A stretch of DNA of 64,000 bases from Hymenobacter sp. YC55 (lineage in GTDB: Bacteria; Bacteroidota; Bacteroidia; Cytophagales; Hymenobacteraceae): contig NZ_JARNTX010000001.1 in NCBI RefSeq assembly GCF_029433095.1, positions 1,302,001-1,366,000 of the forward strand. The letters run 5' to 3'. This document shows positions 33,051 through 41,310 of the stretch, piece by piece; the first letter of the stretch is position 1; every line of letters starts with the position of its first letter. A program made the translations under genes and the position numbers. The notes beneath the pieces are model-generated. The model was given only the letters and a program-made list of their open reading frames with translations, made no database searches and was not told where the DNA came from.

Positions 33051-34607
33051 TTAGCGCAGATTGTAAGAGAAACCAGTGAGCAGCCCCCCCACGAAAGGGT
33101 AGCGGGAAGGCCCGGTTTCAGGCTTTGAAATATTTTGAATACCGTACTGAAAATAAGGCTGAGCTAGGACGGACCAGCCTGGTGCTAATAGGTAGCGAAC
33201 CTCAAAGCCACCTTTGATGGCTAGACTAACCGGTTGGAAAGGGCTGTTAGCACTTGTCCAGCGTTGCTGCTCACAGGCACACGCCGTACCCACGCTGGTG
33301 CGCCCACCCACATACAGTCCCAAACTACCGCCGCCTAGCACGCTATATTGGAAGCGCCCTTGTTGGCCTAACATATAGCGCACTTGCACAGGTACCGTGA
33401 GGTAGCGGTACGTATCGTAGCGCTCCAACTCTTCGGTGTTTAATAGAGAGTCGTTAGCGCCTCGCCTGCGCAACACGTAGTTGAGCTGGGTGGCATATTG
33501 TGTGTAGCCGAGGCCTACCGATACTGCTAGGCGTGGAGTGAAAGCATAGCGAAGTTGGGCCTGTGCTGCGTAAGTCAGAGCAGCGCGTTCCAGTTGCCGC
33601 AGCTGGTTGCCTGGGGTACTATCATGAGTAGCACCGAGGCGCCGGTAAGAAACTGCCGGTCCCGCTAGTACCTCCACGCTCCAGCGTTGAAAACGCGGTG
33701 CCTTGGCAACTGAGTCAACAGCCACCGGCTGCACCACAGGCTCACCAAATGGCAGCCGATGCAAGTAGATAGGCTTGAAGGCTACTTGCGCTTCAGCACC
33801 AAGTCCAGAAGTAGCGGACTGTGTAGCCAGAGAAAGAATACGCGCAGTGGAAGCTTCTACTACTGACTTTTGAACGGCGTTGACGGGCAGCCTTGTTGAT
33901 TTCGCTGCCGATGCAGCTAGGCTTACCTTGTTCACCGACCTGCTGACGCTGCCCTGTTTGGCTGACGAAGAGGCAACAAGCTTTCCAGTCTGCTGCCGAA
34001 GCGGTTGGTTACGAGTAGGGCGCAGTGTTTCGGAGGGTGTAACTCTGCGCTTCGTAGTTGTAGACGCTGGCTCATTAATTAATTGAGCGGAACTGTCCGT
34101 AACTGCCTGTGCTAGTGATAAACGATGTGGCAGTTTGGGAGCTGCAAGTGTAACGTCACTAGCTGTCTGCTTTCTTCGAGACACTTGACTACCGGAAGGG
34201 GCATTTTCACTAGCCGTCTGCGCTGTTGGGCTGCTTAATGCTATATACGTAGCAGACGTTGCAGTTGTGCTTTCTTGCGCAGAAATAGGCTTAGTAGCTG
34301 GCGTGGCTGGATGAGCGGAATCGGCAAGGTGCGTTGTAGACGAGGACGTTATACCAGTGGCATATTCTGAACGAGAAGAGGCCGCATGCTTGCCTGTTTC
34401 TTGGCGCCAAGTACGGGTGTTGATAGCCAAATAAGCTACAATGCCCGTTAGTAGAAGCACCACCAGCCCCCCGCGCCACCACCGACGCCGTTTAACCGGA
34501 ACCTGCTGCCGGATACCAGCCCACACCGATTCGGGCGGCGGGCTGCCGTAATCCTCCAGCTTGCGCCGCAGTTCGTCGTAAAATTCTTTGGATTCGCGTT
34601 CAGTCAT
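33051..34607 (-). CDS. One-span membrane protein with C-terminal outer-membrane-type beta-barrel domain
   Basis: 518 residues from ATG 34607 (MTERESKEFYDELRRKLEDYG). The ATG overlaps the stop of the sigma factor gene by 8 bases (ATGACTGA), so translation is coupled. Layout: a charged cytoplasmic segment (1-42), one membrane span (about 43-62, GGLVVLLLTGIVAYLAI), a Ser/Thr/Ala-rich linker of about 230 residues, and a beta-rich domain (about 315-518) with alternating strands like SVEVLAGPAVSYRR, LAVSVGLGYTQYATQL and a C-terminal SYNLR, like PorT/OMP_b-brl_2 domains. The N-terminal segment could be the anti-sigma part. How a span and a barrel domain coexist is unclear. Confidence 0.75.
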   Translation of the reverse strand: MTERESKEFYDELRRKLEDYGSPPPESVWAGIRQQVPVKRRRWWRGGLVVLLLTGIVAYLAINTRTWRQETGKHAASSRSEYATGITSSSTTHLADSAHPATPATKPISAQESTTATSATYIALSSPTAQTASENAPSGSQVSRRKQTASDVTLAAPKLPHRLSLAQAVTDSSAQLINEPASTTTKRRVTPSETLRPTRNQPLRQQTGKLVASSSAKQGSVSRSVNKVSLAASAAKSTRLPVNAVQKSVVEASTARILSLATQSATSGLGAEAQVAFKPIYLHRLPFGEPVVQPVAVDSVAKAPRFQRWSVEVLAGPAVSYRRLGATHDSTPGNQLRQLERAALTYAAQAQLRYAFTPRLAVSVGLGYTQYATQLNYVLRRRGANDSLLNTEELERYDTYRYLTVPVQVRYMLGQQGRFQYSVLGGGSLGLYVGGRTSVGTACACEQQRWTSANSPFQPVSLAIKGGFEVRYLLAPGWSVLAQPYFQYGIQNISKPETGPSRYPFVGGLLTGFSYNLR

Positions 34608-35154
34608 GACTAGGAAAGATGTGGGCCTGCGCGTGCATCCGATCCTCAAGGAGGCGGCGCGCCCGCGAGAGTTGCGACTTGCTGGTGCCTTCTGAAATGC
34701 CAAGCAACTCGCCTATTTCAGCGTGCGAATAGCCTTCGATGGCGTAGAGGTTGAGTACTGTGCGGTAGCCCGGCGGCAGCGTGTTAATCAGGTTGATCAG
34801 TTCGTCGGCGGAAAGCTGGTCGAGCGGTGTGCCACCGGGCTGTTGTATTTCGGTGGCTTCCTCGGCTTCCACTTGGGGGCCGCGCAGTTTGTGCTGCTGC
34901 CAGAGATTGAGCGACGTAGTAACTGCAATGCGCCGAGCCCACGCTTCAAATGGTCCTTGGCCCCGAAACTGGTCGAGGCGAGTAAATATTTTTACGAACG
35001 TGAGTTGCAGCGCATCCTCGGCTTCAACCCGCGACGGACAGTAACGCAAACACACACCCATAAGCCGGTAAGCTAGCTGATCGTAGAGGGCGCGTTGGGC
35101 GGACGGTCGCCCCCGACGGCAGCCATCTAGTATCGCGTCAAGAGTATCAGCCAT
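34600..35154 (-). CDS. ECF RNA polymerase sigma factor
   Basis: A 184-residue sigma-70 family protein with only regions 2 and 4. Region 2 is seen in RVEAEDALQLTFVKIFTRLDQFRGQGPFEAWARRIAVTTSLN (about residues 42-83) and region 4 in LPPGYRTVLNLYAIEGYSHAEIGELLGISEGTSKSQLSRARRLL (about 125-168), with the helix-turn-helix. It directs RNA polymerase to a special promoter set, often for cell envelope responses. It overlaps the next gene by 8 bases; that gene product probably restrains it. The upstream 233 bp to the divergent phzF-like gene hold an imperfect hairpin (35269-35314). Confidence 0.92.
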   Translation of the reverse strand: MADTLDAILDGCRRGRPSAQRALYDQLAYRLMGVCLRYCPSRVEAEDALQLTFVKIFTRLDQFRGQGPFEAWARRIAVTTSLNLWQQHKLRGPQVEAEEATEIQQPGGTPLDQLSADELINLINTLPPGYRTVLNLYAIEGYSHAEIGELLGISEGTSKSQLSRARRLLEDRMHAQAHIFPSHD

Positions 35155-35387
35155 TAGCAGCTATGATAGAGAAATAGAAATGTCGTACGCTAGCGTTCTG
35201 CACCCATGACCAGCACCGACGAGTTGGCGTTGCGTGGGCTACTAAATATTTTCAATAACTATAGAGGGAGGCATAGCCAGAGCTTTTCTACCTGGTGAGT
35301 ACATCTGGTTATGCCTAGAATTAGCCGACAATATCTAGTTTCGTCTTCTTATAAGCAGCATGCTGCTGTCCAACCCTGCGCTTCGCT

Positions 35388-36182
35388 ATGAACCTGCCTA
35401 TCTACCAAATCGACGCTTTTTCCGATCGGCCTTTTGCTGGTAATCCTGCGGCCGTGTGCCCGCTGGAAAGCTGGCTGCCCACTGAAACCATGCAGGCCAT
35501 AGCGGCCGAAAACAACCTGGCTGAAACGGCCTTCTTCGTGCCCAAGAGCGGCAGCGAGTATGAAATACGCTGGTTTACACCCGCTGTAGAAGTGGAACTG
35601 TGCGGCCATGCCACCTTGGCTTCGGCACATGTGCTGTATCAGTACATAGGGTTTGAAGGCACTGAAATCACCTTTCATTCTCGTAGTGGCCCCTTGCTCG
35701 TTCTGCGCGAAGCCGATGGCCGCTTGACGCTGGACTTTCCTAGCCGTCCGCCTCAGCCGCTGGCTAGTCACCCCGATGGGTTGCTGGATGGCCTCGGTGC
35801 TACTCCCTTGCACGTGTTAGCCGGTCCCGACTTGGTAGCCCTTTTCGCCAGTGAAGCGGAGGTACGCGCCATCCGCCCCGATTTCGCCCAACTGGCCCGC
35901 GTGGAGTATCGTGCAGTTATCGTTACCGCTCCAGGTACCGATGGCGTTGATTTCGTGTCGCGGTTTTTTGGGCCGCGGGTGGGAGTGCCCGAGGACCCGG
36001 TTACCGGCTCAGCGCACACCACGCTCATTCCTTATTGGGCTGAAAAGCTGGGGAAAACCACCCTCAAGGCCCGTCAGGTATCGCCCCGTGGCGGAGACTT
36101 GTGGTGCGAGTTGCGCGGCGACCGGGTACGCATCAGCGGCTATGCCGTGACGTATCTGCGTGGCGAAATTGAGGTGGCATAA
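35388..36182 (+). CDS. PhzF family isomerase
   Basis: A 264-residue cytoplasmic protein with the two-lobed diaminopimelate-epimerase-like fold. The N-terminal hallmark IYQIDAFSDRPFAGNPAAVCPL is followed by the catalytic Glu in NNLAETAFFV, the ELCGHATLASAHVL stretch and, in the second lobe, GPRVGVPEDPVTGSAHTTL. PhzF acts in phenazine synthesis, but stand-alone homologues are common in non-producers with no known substrate; no phz genes are here. It ends at a strong convergent hairpin. Confidence 0.93.
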   Translation: MNLPIYQIDAFSDRPFAGNPAAVCPLESWLPTETMQAIAAENNLAETAFFVPKSGSEYEIRWFTPAVEVELCGHATLASAHVLYQYIGFEGTEITFHSRSGPLLVLREADGRLTLDFPSRPPQPLASHPDGLLDGLGATPLHVLAGPDLVALFASEAEVRAIRPDFAQLARVEYRAVIVTAPGTDGVDFVSRFFGPRVGVPEDPVTGSAHTTLIPYWAEKLGKTTLKARQVSPRGGDLWCELRGDRVRISGYAVTYLRGEIEVA

Positions 36183-36256
36183 GGCCGCATTTAGCACCTG
36201 TTCAGGAAGTAGCCCTACTTCTTGATTGGTATTTGTAAGCTGACTATAAAGCAAAA

Positions 36257-36294
36257 CGCGCCCCCGTCTACTTTTTGTAGATGGGGGCGCGCTT
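36257..36294. terminator. Bidirectional terminator after phzF-like gene
   Basis: CGCGCCCCCGTCTAC (36257-36271) / GTAGATGGGGGCGCG (36277-36291), 15-bp stem with one G-U, loop TTTTT. It separates two convergent genes. Confidence 0.75.
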
Positions 36295-36305
36295 TCAAAC
36301 TCGAC

Positions 36306-37007
36306 TTAGCGTAGCGCTACTCCGACCTTGAAGCCAGCTGGAAAATAGAACCCTTCATGGCCATAATCGGAAGTACCGGTGCGATACCGACTCTCAACTT
36401 TCTCTGATTCGCGGCGACTCGTGCTTGTACGCCAACCTGCGCCAGCGTATACGTCTAGAAAAAAGCGACCAGGGTGCAAAGGTGCTTGGTAGCCCACTTG
36501 GGCGGTAGCGCCGTAGCGGTTGATTTTCTCGGAGAGAGGCCCGTTGCTGTACTCATACTGCGGGAGGCCGGTGGGTCCATGCACTTCTATCCAGCCTATC
36601 TCTCGGCCCGATACAGCAAAATGTTGGTAATTAGGCCCATAGCTGACGTAAAGGCCAGCCGGATAATTAGCCTGCGTGGCGCTTAGGTAGAGTCGGTGTT
36701 GTAGTTGTACGCCGGCACCACGCACGGTTTCCTTGGGGTCGGTTATGGCAGGAGCAGTAGGAGCATTGGGCTGACCAAGGCGACCAGCATATACTTGGGG
36801 GGTGAGGGTGAAGCTCTGACGCGGGTGCTGATTCCAGCTTTTTTCTACCTCCAGCCAATAACCACTCACTACTACGTACTGAGGAATCAGCTTCACAAGT
36901 AATGTCCGATTAGGGGACACATCTTGTCCCTGCGCGCGCACGAACATGGGCAGCACGAGCAGGGAGAGCAGCCACCCGCTACGCTCCAGCAAACGAGTTG
37001 TACACAT
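36306..37007 (-). CDS. Hypothetical outer membrane protein
   Basis: A 233-residue exported protein. Signal peptide about residues 1-26 (LLSLLVLPMFVRAQ). The rest alternates aromatic and polar residues in strands, e.g. RTLLVKLIPQYVVVSGYWLEVEKSW, QLQHRLYLSATQANYPAGLYVSYGPNYQHF, ATVGYQAPLHPGRFFLDVYAGAGW and the final GFYFPAGFKVGVALR, as expected of a small barrel. No family name can be given. It starts 2 bp after the stop of the LVIVD lipoprotein gene, so they form a two-gene operon. Confidence 0.75.
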   Translation of the reverse strand: MCTTRLLERSGWLLSLLVLPMFVRAQGQDVSPNRTLLVKLIPQYVVVSGYWLEVEKSWNQHPRQSFTLTPQVYAGRLGQPNAPTAPAITDPKETVRGAGVQLQHRLYLSATQANYPAGLYVSYGPNYQHFAVSGREIGWIEVHGPTGLPQYEYSNGPLSEKINRYGATAQVGYQAPLHPGRFFLDVYAGAGWRTSTSRRESEKVESRYRTGTSDYGHEGFYFPAGFKVGVALR

Positions 37008-37009
37008 AC

Positions 37010-38275
37010 TTAAAGCGGCTTGATGGGTAACAAGCTTAGTTGCTTGAGCGCAGCGCCCGTGTAGCTGTACTGGTAGAGGCCGTCGGCGCCAATAGCCATG
37101 AGCGTGCCCGCATCGGGAATCACGTCAACTACCTTAATAGGGAACGATTGGGTTTGCGTGAGCAACGGGGCTTGGCTGGTATCGAATACTTTCAAGCCGT
37201 CGAGGTCGCAGACAAACAATTGCGTGCCATCAACGCCGAGCCCCTGCGGGCCTGTCATAGAGTAGGTGCGGGCTAGGCGCGGTTGGCTGAGCGTAGTCAG
37301 GTCGATGACTTGCAGCTGGTTGGGGCCACCACCGCAGCTGCGGCCGTTGCGCAATGTTACGTAGGCGTACCGGTCGTCCACTACCACCGGGTCGCAGCTC
37401 ACTACGTGCTGGTAGTAGGCCACCTGCCGGGGCGATTGGGGCGTAGCCGCATCGAAAATGTACATGCCGCGCTGAGTGCCCAGGAATAAGTAGTGGTCTT
37501 TGGGATATATGGTTTCCACGCCGAATTGCAGCGGTATCTTCTGGCCCGGTGTGGGTGCGGCAGGGTTGGCAAGATCGAACAGGCGCAGGCTTTGCTCGTC
37601 TACGGTGTAAAGGCTTTGCCCCAGGATAGCGAAGCGTGCCAACGAGCCGCCTTTGCCTGCTGCGCTCGGAGCCGAAGCAGCTGCGCTGGTACCAGCACTA
37701 GAGAAAAAGAGGGGTCCGTTGTTCCGCCAAGAAGGGTTGTAGGTATACGGTATTTTGGTTTTCTGCCAACCAACCACAACGGTGTTGGCCGGACGGCTTT
37801 CGGGCCCACACTCTGGTGCTACCATCCACATTTCGGGCGGCGGCAACTCGCGGAAGGCATCACGCACGCGGCCTTTTACTTGTACGGCGGCGGGGTTGGT
37901 TATATCAATGGTCACCAAGTCAGGCCCGTTGTCGGCGTAGAGCAGGTTGCCTTTCACGGCCATGTCGATATTGCCAGGAATGCGCAGAAAACTGATGATG
38001 CGGGGTGCTGCCGGGTTTTGGTTGTCGACTACGTGAATGCCTTCGTACTTCTCGTTGATAAACAGATAATGGCCGCGCACGTAGATTTTGCCGGTATTAT
38101 GCATGGGCCGCGCCGACAAGGCTTCCACCGACTTTTCCAGCACTGCGCGCTCCATCAGCTGGGGGCAATATCCGTCGTAGTAGCCCGTGACGGGCTGGGG
38201 TTCCTCAGTGGAAGAACAGGCTGCCAGTATCAGCAGCATGATCCAGCCAAACAGATAAGTAGATATTCTAGTCAT
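37010..38275 (-). CDS. LVIVD-repeat lipoprotein
   Basis: About 421 residues from ATG 38275 (MTRISTYLFGWIMLLILAAC), which gives a lipobox LAAC with Cys20; the frame opens 13 codons earlier. The mature part consists of beta-propeller-like LVIVD repeats, e.g. GIHVVDNQNPAAPRIISFLRIPG, LVTIDITNPAAVQVKGRV, LRLFDLANPAAPTPGQ, MYIFDAATPQSPRQVAYY and LQVIDLTTLSQPRLARTY. Such proteins sit at the cell surface; their role is not established, binding of a ligand or partner is assumed. It is cotranscribed with the small OMP gene. Confidence 0.9.
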   Translation of the reverse strand: MTRISTYLFGWIMLLILAACSSTEEPQPVTGYYDGYCPQLMERAVLEKSVEALSARPMHNTGKIYVRGHYLFINEKYEGIHVVDNQNPAAPRIISFLRIPGNIDMAVKGNLLYADNGPDLVTIDITNPAAVQVKGRVRDAFRELPPPEMWMVAPECGPESRPANTVVVGWQKTKIPYTYNPSWRNNGPLFFSSAGTSAAASAPSAAGKGGSLARFAILGQSLYTVDEQSLRLFDLANPAAPTPGQKIPLQFGVETIYPKDHYLFLGTQRGMYIFDAATPQSPRQVAYYQHVVSCDPVVVDDRYAYVTLRNGRSCGGGPNQLQVIDLTTLSQPRLARTYSMTGPQGLGVDGTQLFVCDLDGLKVFDTSQAPLLTQTQSFPIKVVDVIPDAGTLMAIGADGLYQYSYTGAALKQLSLLPIKPL

Positions 38276-38443
38276 ATAGCAACTGCGGGAAAGGGTGAGG
38301 AAGGAAAAGCACATACGCCGCTGACAAGGCGACCTTTATACTCTTCAGAGCCTACACCCAAACTGAAAGTTGCAAGCCAATAGAAAATATCTTCTATAAA
38401 AGATAAAGCCTATCCTTTTCCGCTTCCGAACGACTAGCACAGG

Positions 38444-38662
38444 CTACCCCCGCACTTGCTCCCGCTCGTAGCCGCCGCGTTCCACCACCTGCTCCACAAA
38501 CAGAGCCTTGCCCGCCACGGCTAGCAGCGCTTGGTACATGGTTTCCGGTACCCCAATATAGCGCACAAGGCTGCCGTTGCGGTACTCGATTTCCAGCGTA
38601 AGAGTAGCGGCGTCGTAGCCAACTGCTTTGAGGGAAGTAGAACGGATAGGGCGGCGTTGCAT
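38444..38662 (-). CDS. KTSC domain protein
   Basis: A 72-residue protein from ATG 38662 (MQRRPIRSTSLKAVGYDAATLTLEIEY); the frame is open 27 codons upstream. It shows the KTSC layout: Ser-Thr-Ser-Leu near the start, a Gly-Tyr-Asp turn, strands LTLEIEYRNGSLVRYIGVP, then YQALLAVAGKALFVEQVV. KTSC domains occur alone or joined to lysyl-tRNA synthetase and nucleases; no activity is known. The final Cys of the KTSC motif is not seen. Confidence 0.75.
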   Translation of the reverse strand: MQRRPIRSTSLKAVGYDAATLTLEIEYRNGSLVRYIGVPETMYQALLAVAGKALFVEQVVERGGYEREQVRG

Positions 38663-38849
38663 AAGGAATGGTATAAGATGGAAGTAGGCGGTAGTGGTTA
38701 AACGAGACGGAGAGTAAGTTACGGCGTTAGAAAACACACGCACAACTACCGCAAGCAGGGCCTAATTGCTATATTTCTAATAGTCTTTACAATCAGGAAG
38801 TTGAGCTATAAAACGATTTTCGGGAGTAGATTTTAACACGCACTCTTCC

Positions 38850-39515
38850 ATGAAAAACGCCGGTAATTGTTCCAACCGCAGACAGTTCATCAAAACAGCT
38901 ACCACCGTTTCGGCGGGGTTTGCTGGCTTTTCCTTGCTTCCAGAGCTTGGCTCCTGTGCCAATAAAGCAGAAGAAGGCATCAACATCATTGGCCCCAAAG
39001 AAGCCTATTCGCCGCAAATCGGGACGTTGGTTTCCATGCTGGACTGGATGCGCATGGTGGTGCTAAGTTCGGTGCGCGACATGACCGTAGCGCAACTCGA
39101 CTACTTGCATGATCCGAAGTCCAACACCATAGGGTCTATGCTCCTGCACCTGGCCGCAACGGAGCGCTACTATCAGCTGCACTCCTTTGAAAAGAAGAAA
39201 TGGGGTACCTGGGACGACGCGACCAAGAAACAGTGGGATATCCCGATGGGACTAGGAGAAAAAGCTCGGAAATCAATCAAAGGCAACAACCTCGACTACT
39301 ACCTAAGCACTCTGAAAGAAGTGCGCGAGAATACGCTCCGGGAATTAAAGAACCGAGACGATAAATGGCTGATGGCTGTGGACGAAGAATGGCCCTGGGG
39401 TCCCACCAACACCTATTGCAAATGGTTTCACGTGTGTGAGCACGAATCCAACCACAATGGCCAAATCAAGTGGATCAAAAGCCGACTACCCGGCGCGAAG
39501 GCAGGCAATGACTAG
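38850..39515 (+). CDS. DinB-like four-helix protein with export signal
   Basis: A 221-residue protein. The N-terminus has a Tat-like signal (NRRQFIKTATTVSAGFAGFSLLP) and a Cys in GSCANK that might be lipidated. The mature part fits DinB/DUF664 metal-binding bundles: a helix with MLDWMRMVVLSSVRDM, TIGSMLLHLAATERYYQ with one His, and the closing HVCEHESNHNGQIKWIKSRLPG with two more His in the usual positions. Exported DinB proteins are found in Bacteroidota; function unknown, the metal site suggests thiol transfer or hydrolysis. It ends 8 bp from the ruvC stop. Confidence 0.8.
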   Translation: MKNAGNCSNRRQFIKTATTVSAGFAGFSLLPELGSCANKAEEGINIIGPKEAYSPQIGTLVSMLDWMRMVVLSSVRDMTVAQLDYLHDPKSNTIGSMLLHLAATERYYQLHSFEKKKWGTWDDATKKQWDIPMGLGEKARKSIKGNNLDYYLSTLKEVRENTLRELKNRDDKWLMAVDEEWPWGPTNTYCKWFHVCEHESNHNGQIKWIKSRLPGAKAGND

Positions 39516-39523
39516 AGCCACCA

Positions 39524-40147
39524 TTATTTCGCAACGGGCTTCTTTTTCTTGCCGGCCACGGGTGCGGCTACTTTGTCGGGGTTGTCGGCCAGGAACTTGC
39601 CCCAGCTTTTGCCACCAGCTTTTTGGTTGTTGCCTTTCTGATAGTGGTGGCAGAGAGCCACAGCCAGTGCATCAGTAGCATCGAGAAACTTCGACGCTTC
39701 GGCTACCGGCGGCAGCGTGAGCGTCTGGCGCAGCATGTGGGCCACGTGCTCCTTGGTAGCATTGCCGGTGCCCGTAACCGACTGCTTAACTTTGGTAGGG
39801 GCATATTCCACGTACGGAATCTGGCGGGAGAGGCAGGCGGCAATGGCTACGCCCTGTGCCCGACCCAGCTTGAGCATACTCTGCACGTTTACGCCGTAGA
39901 AGGGCGCTTCAATTGCCAGTTCATCGGGCAGAAACTCGTCGATAAGCTCCAGCATCCGCTCGAATATTCGCTTCAGCTTCAGCGCGTGGTTTGTGCCCAG
40001 CTTCTGCATATCAATCACGTCGTAGCGCAGCACGCGTACGCGCTGACCCTGCACCTCAATCAAAGCATAGCCCATGATGTTGGTGCCGGGGTCGACGCCC
40101 ATGATGACTTTGGGTAATAAATCGGTTGAAGCTATGGGCAGAATCAT
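39524..40147 (-). CDS. ruvC: Crossover junction endodeoxyribonuclease RuvC
   Basis: The Holliday junction resolvase, about 207 residues from ATG 40147 (MILPIASTDLLPKVIMGVDPGTNIMGYALIEV). The acidic catalytic residues are visible: Asp in GVDPGT, Glu in LAIEAPFYGVN, and two Asp in FLDATDALAVALCHH. It resolves junctions made by RuvAB-driven branch migration in recombination repair. The C-terminal tail is basic and lysine-rich (GKKKKPVAK), longer than in E. coli. A frame extension to 40222 overlaps the opposite gene and is unlikely. Confidence 0.96.
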   Translation of the reverse strand: MILPIASTDLLPKVIMGVDPGTNIMGYALIEVQGQRVRVLRYDVIDMQKLGTNHALKLKRIFERMLELIDEFLPDELAIEAPFYGVNVQSMLKLGRAQGVAIAACLSRQIPYVEYAPTKVKQSVTGTGNATKEHVAHMLRQTLTLPPVAEASKFLDATDALAVALCHHYQKGNNQKAGGKSWGKFLADNPDKVAAPVAGKKKKPVAK

Positions 40148-40209
40148 TTTTCCAGGATAGAGTACTAAGTAACAAGTAATAAAGCTGCTGTTGCGTTTCC
40201 GTCGGTAAC

Positions 40210-41310
40210 TTGCCGAAGTCAACCGCAGTCCTCGCCGCTTTCTTGATTACCAGTAAACTACAAAACTACGCCCAAAAGCCGGAACGCACCACGCATTGGG
40301 GCTGGCTGGCAGTGGCCGGCAAGTTGCTCGTAACAGCACTGACGCTCGGTTTGCTCTGGCACTCGGTAGTTGCCGATGCGGCTACGGCGGCTGCTTGGCG
40401 TGGCCTGCTAGCTTCCACGCTCACCGGCCAAGGCCGCACCCCGGTATTGTTGGCCCTGGCACTAGTGCCCGTCAACTGGGGCGTGGAAGCGTGGAAGTGG
40501 TGGCGGCTGGCCCGGCATCTGGAACCGGTTTCGTTTCAACGCAGCTTTCGGGCAGTATTGGTAGGTCTTACGCTAGGTTTCGTAACGCCCAACCGAGTAG
40601 GCGACTACGCAGGGCGCATTATAGAACTGAAAAGCCGGCGGCTCGACGCGCTAGGCGCCGTGTTTCTAGGGCGTTTCGGGCAGTTGGTAGTCACGGTACT
40701 GGCCGGCACAACGGGGTTAGTGTATTTTTTGCTCACGTTTTATTTGCAAGATTATCCGGCTACAGGTTTAGGTGTGGTAGTAGCGGCCGTGCTCGTAAAT
40801 GCTGCGGTGCTGCTGCCGCTTTACCGTTCGCGCATGTTGCTGGCCGTGCTCATGGCTGTGCCGCCGCTGCGCCGGTTTCGCCGGTTTCTGGCGGTTATGC
40901 CCACCTATCCGACGCGGGCTATTCATACGGTGCTGGCGCTGTCGGGGCTGCGGTACGGCGTGTTCTGCTTGCAGTTTGGCTTGTTGCTGCAGGCCTACGG
41001 AGCGCACGCGCCGCTTGGGCCGGGCGCGGCGGCCATAGCGGGCACATTTCTGCTTAAGTCGTTGGTGCCGTCTCTCAATGCCCTGGCCGACGTGGGCGTG
41101 CGTGAACTTTCGGCTACACATCTGTTTGGGCTGCTCGGCGAGCCTGTTCTGCCGGTGCTTAGTGCCAGCCTGAGCTTGTGGGTGCTCAATATTGCGTTGC
41201 CAAGCGCAACTGGGCTGGTGTTTGTGTTGCGGCTCAAGCTTTTCCGTAAGAAAAAGACGGCACTTGCTAAGCACCAGGCACCAGTTGAAACGCCCGCTGC
41301 TAATTTATGA
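40210..41310 (+). CDS. Flippase-like / lysylphosphatidylglycerol synthase TM domain protein
   Basis: A membrane protein of up to 366 residues with about eight spans, of the UPF0104/AglD/MprF-N type: VALILVPVNWGVEAWKWWRLA-like NWGVEAWKWWRL, then GLTLGFVTPNRVGDYAGRI, a hallmark pattern, and FLLKSLVPSLNALADVGVRELSA near the end. Family members are thought to move lipids or lipid-linked sugars. No ATG lies in a fitting place; TTG at 40210 or 40243 could serve. It overlaps the next gene by four bases (ATGA), a GT2, so the two proteins probably work on one glycolipid. Confidence 0.85.
   Translation: MPKSTAVLAAFLITSKLQNYAQKPERTTHWGWLAVAGKLLVTALTLGLLWHSVVADAATAAAWRGLLASTLTGQGRTPVLLALALVPVNWGVEAWKWWRLARHLEPVSFQRSFRAVLVGLTLGFVTPNRVGDYAGRIIELKSRRLDALGAVFLGRFGQLVVTVLAGTTGLVYFLLTFYLQDYPATGLGVVVAAVLVNAAVLLPLYRSRMLLAVLMAVPPLRRFRRFLAVMPTYPTRAIHTVLALSGLRYGVFCLQFGLLLQAYGAHAPLGPGAAAIAGTFLLKSLVPSLNALADVGVRELSATHLFGLLGEPVLPVLSASLSLWVLNIALPSATGLVFVLRLKLFRKKKTALAKHQAPVETPAANL

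Noticed and set aside
35269-35314. Hairpin AGGCATAGCCAGA / TCTGGTTATGCCT as terminator
   Set aside because: It lies between divergent genes, so there is no transcript to end; kept only as an imperfect dyad near the sigma gene.
37493-38383. 296-codon open frame on plus opposite the LVIVD gene
   Set aside because: No family features and full overlap with a well-supported lipoprotein on minus.
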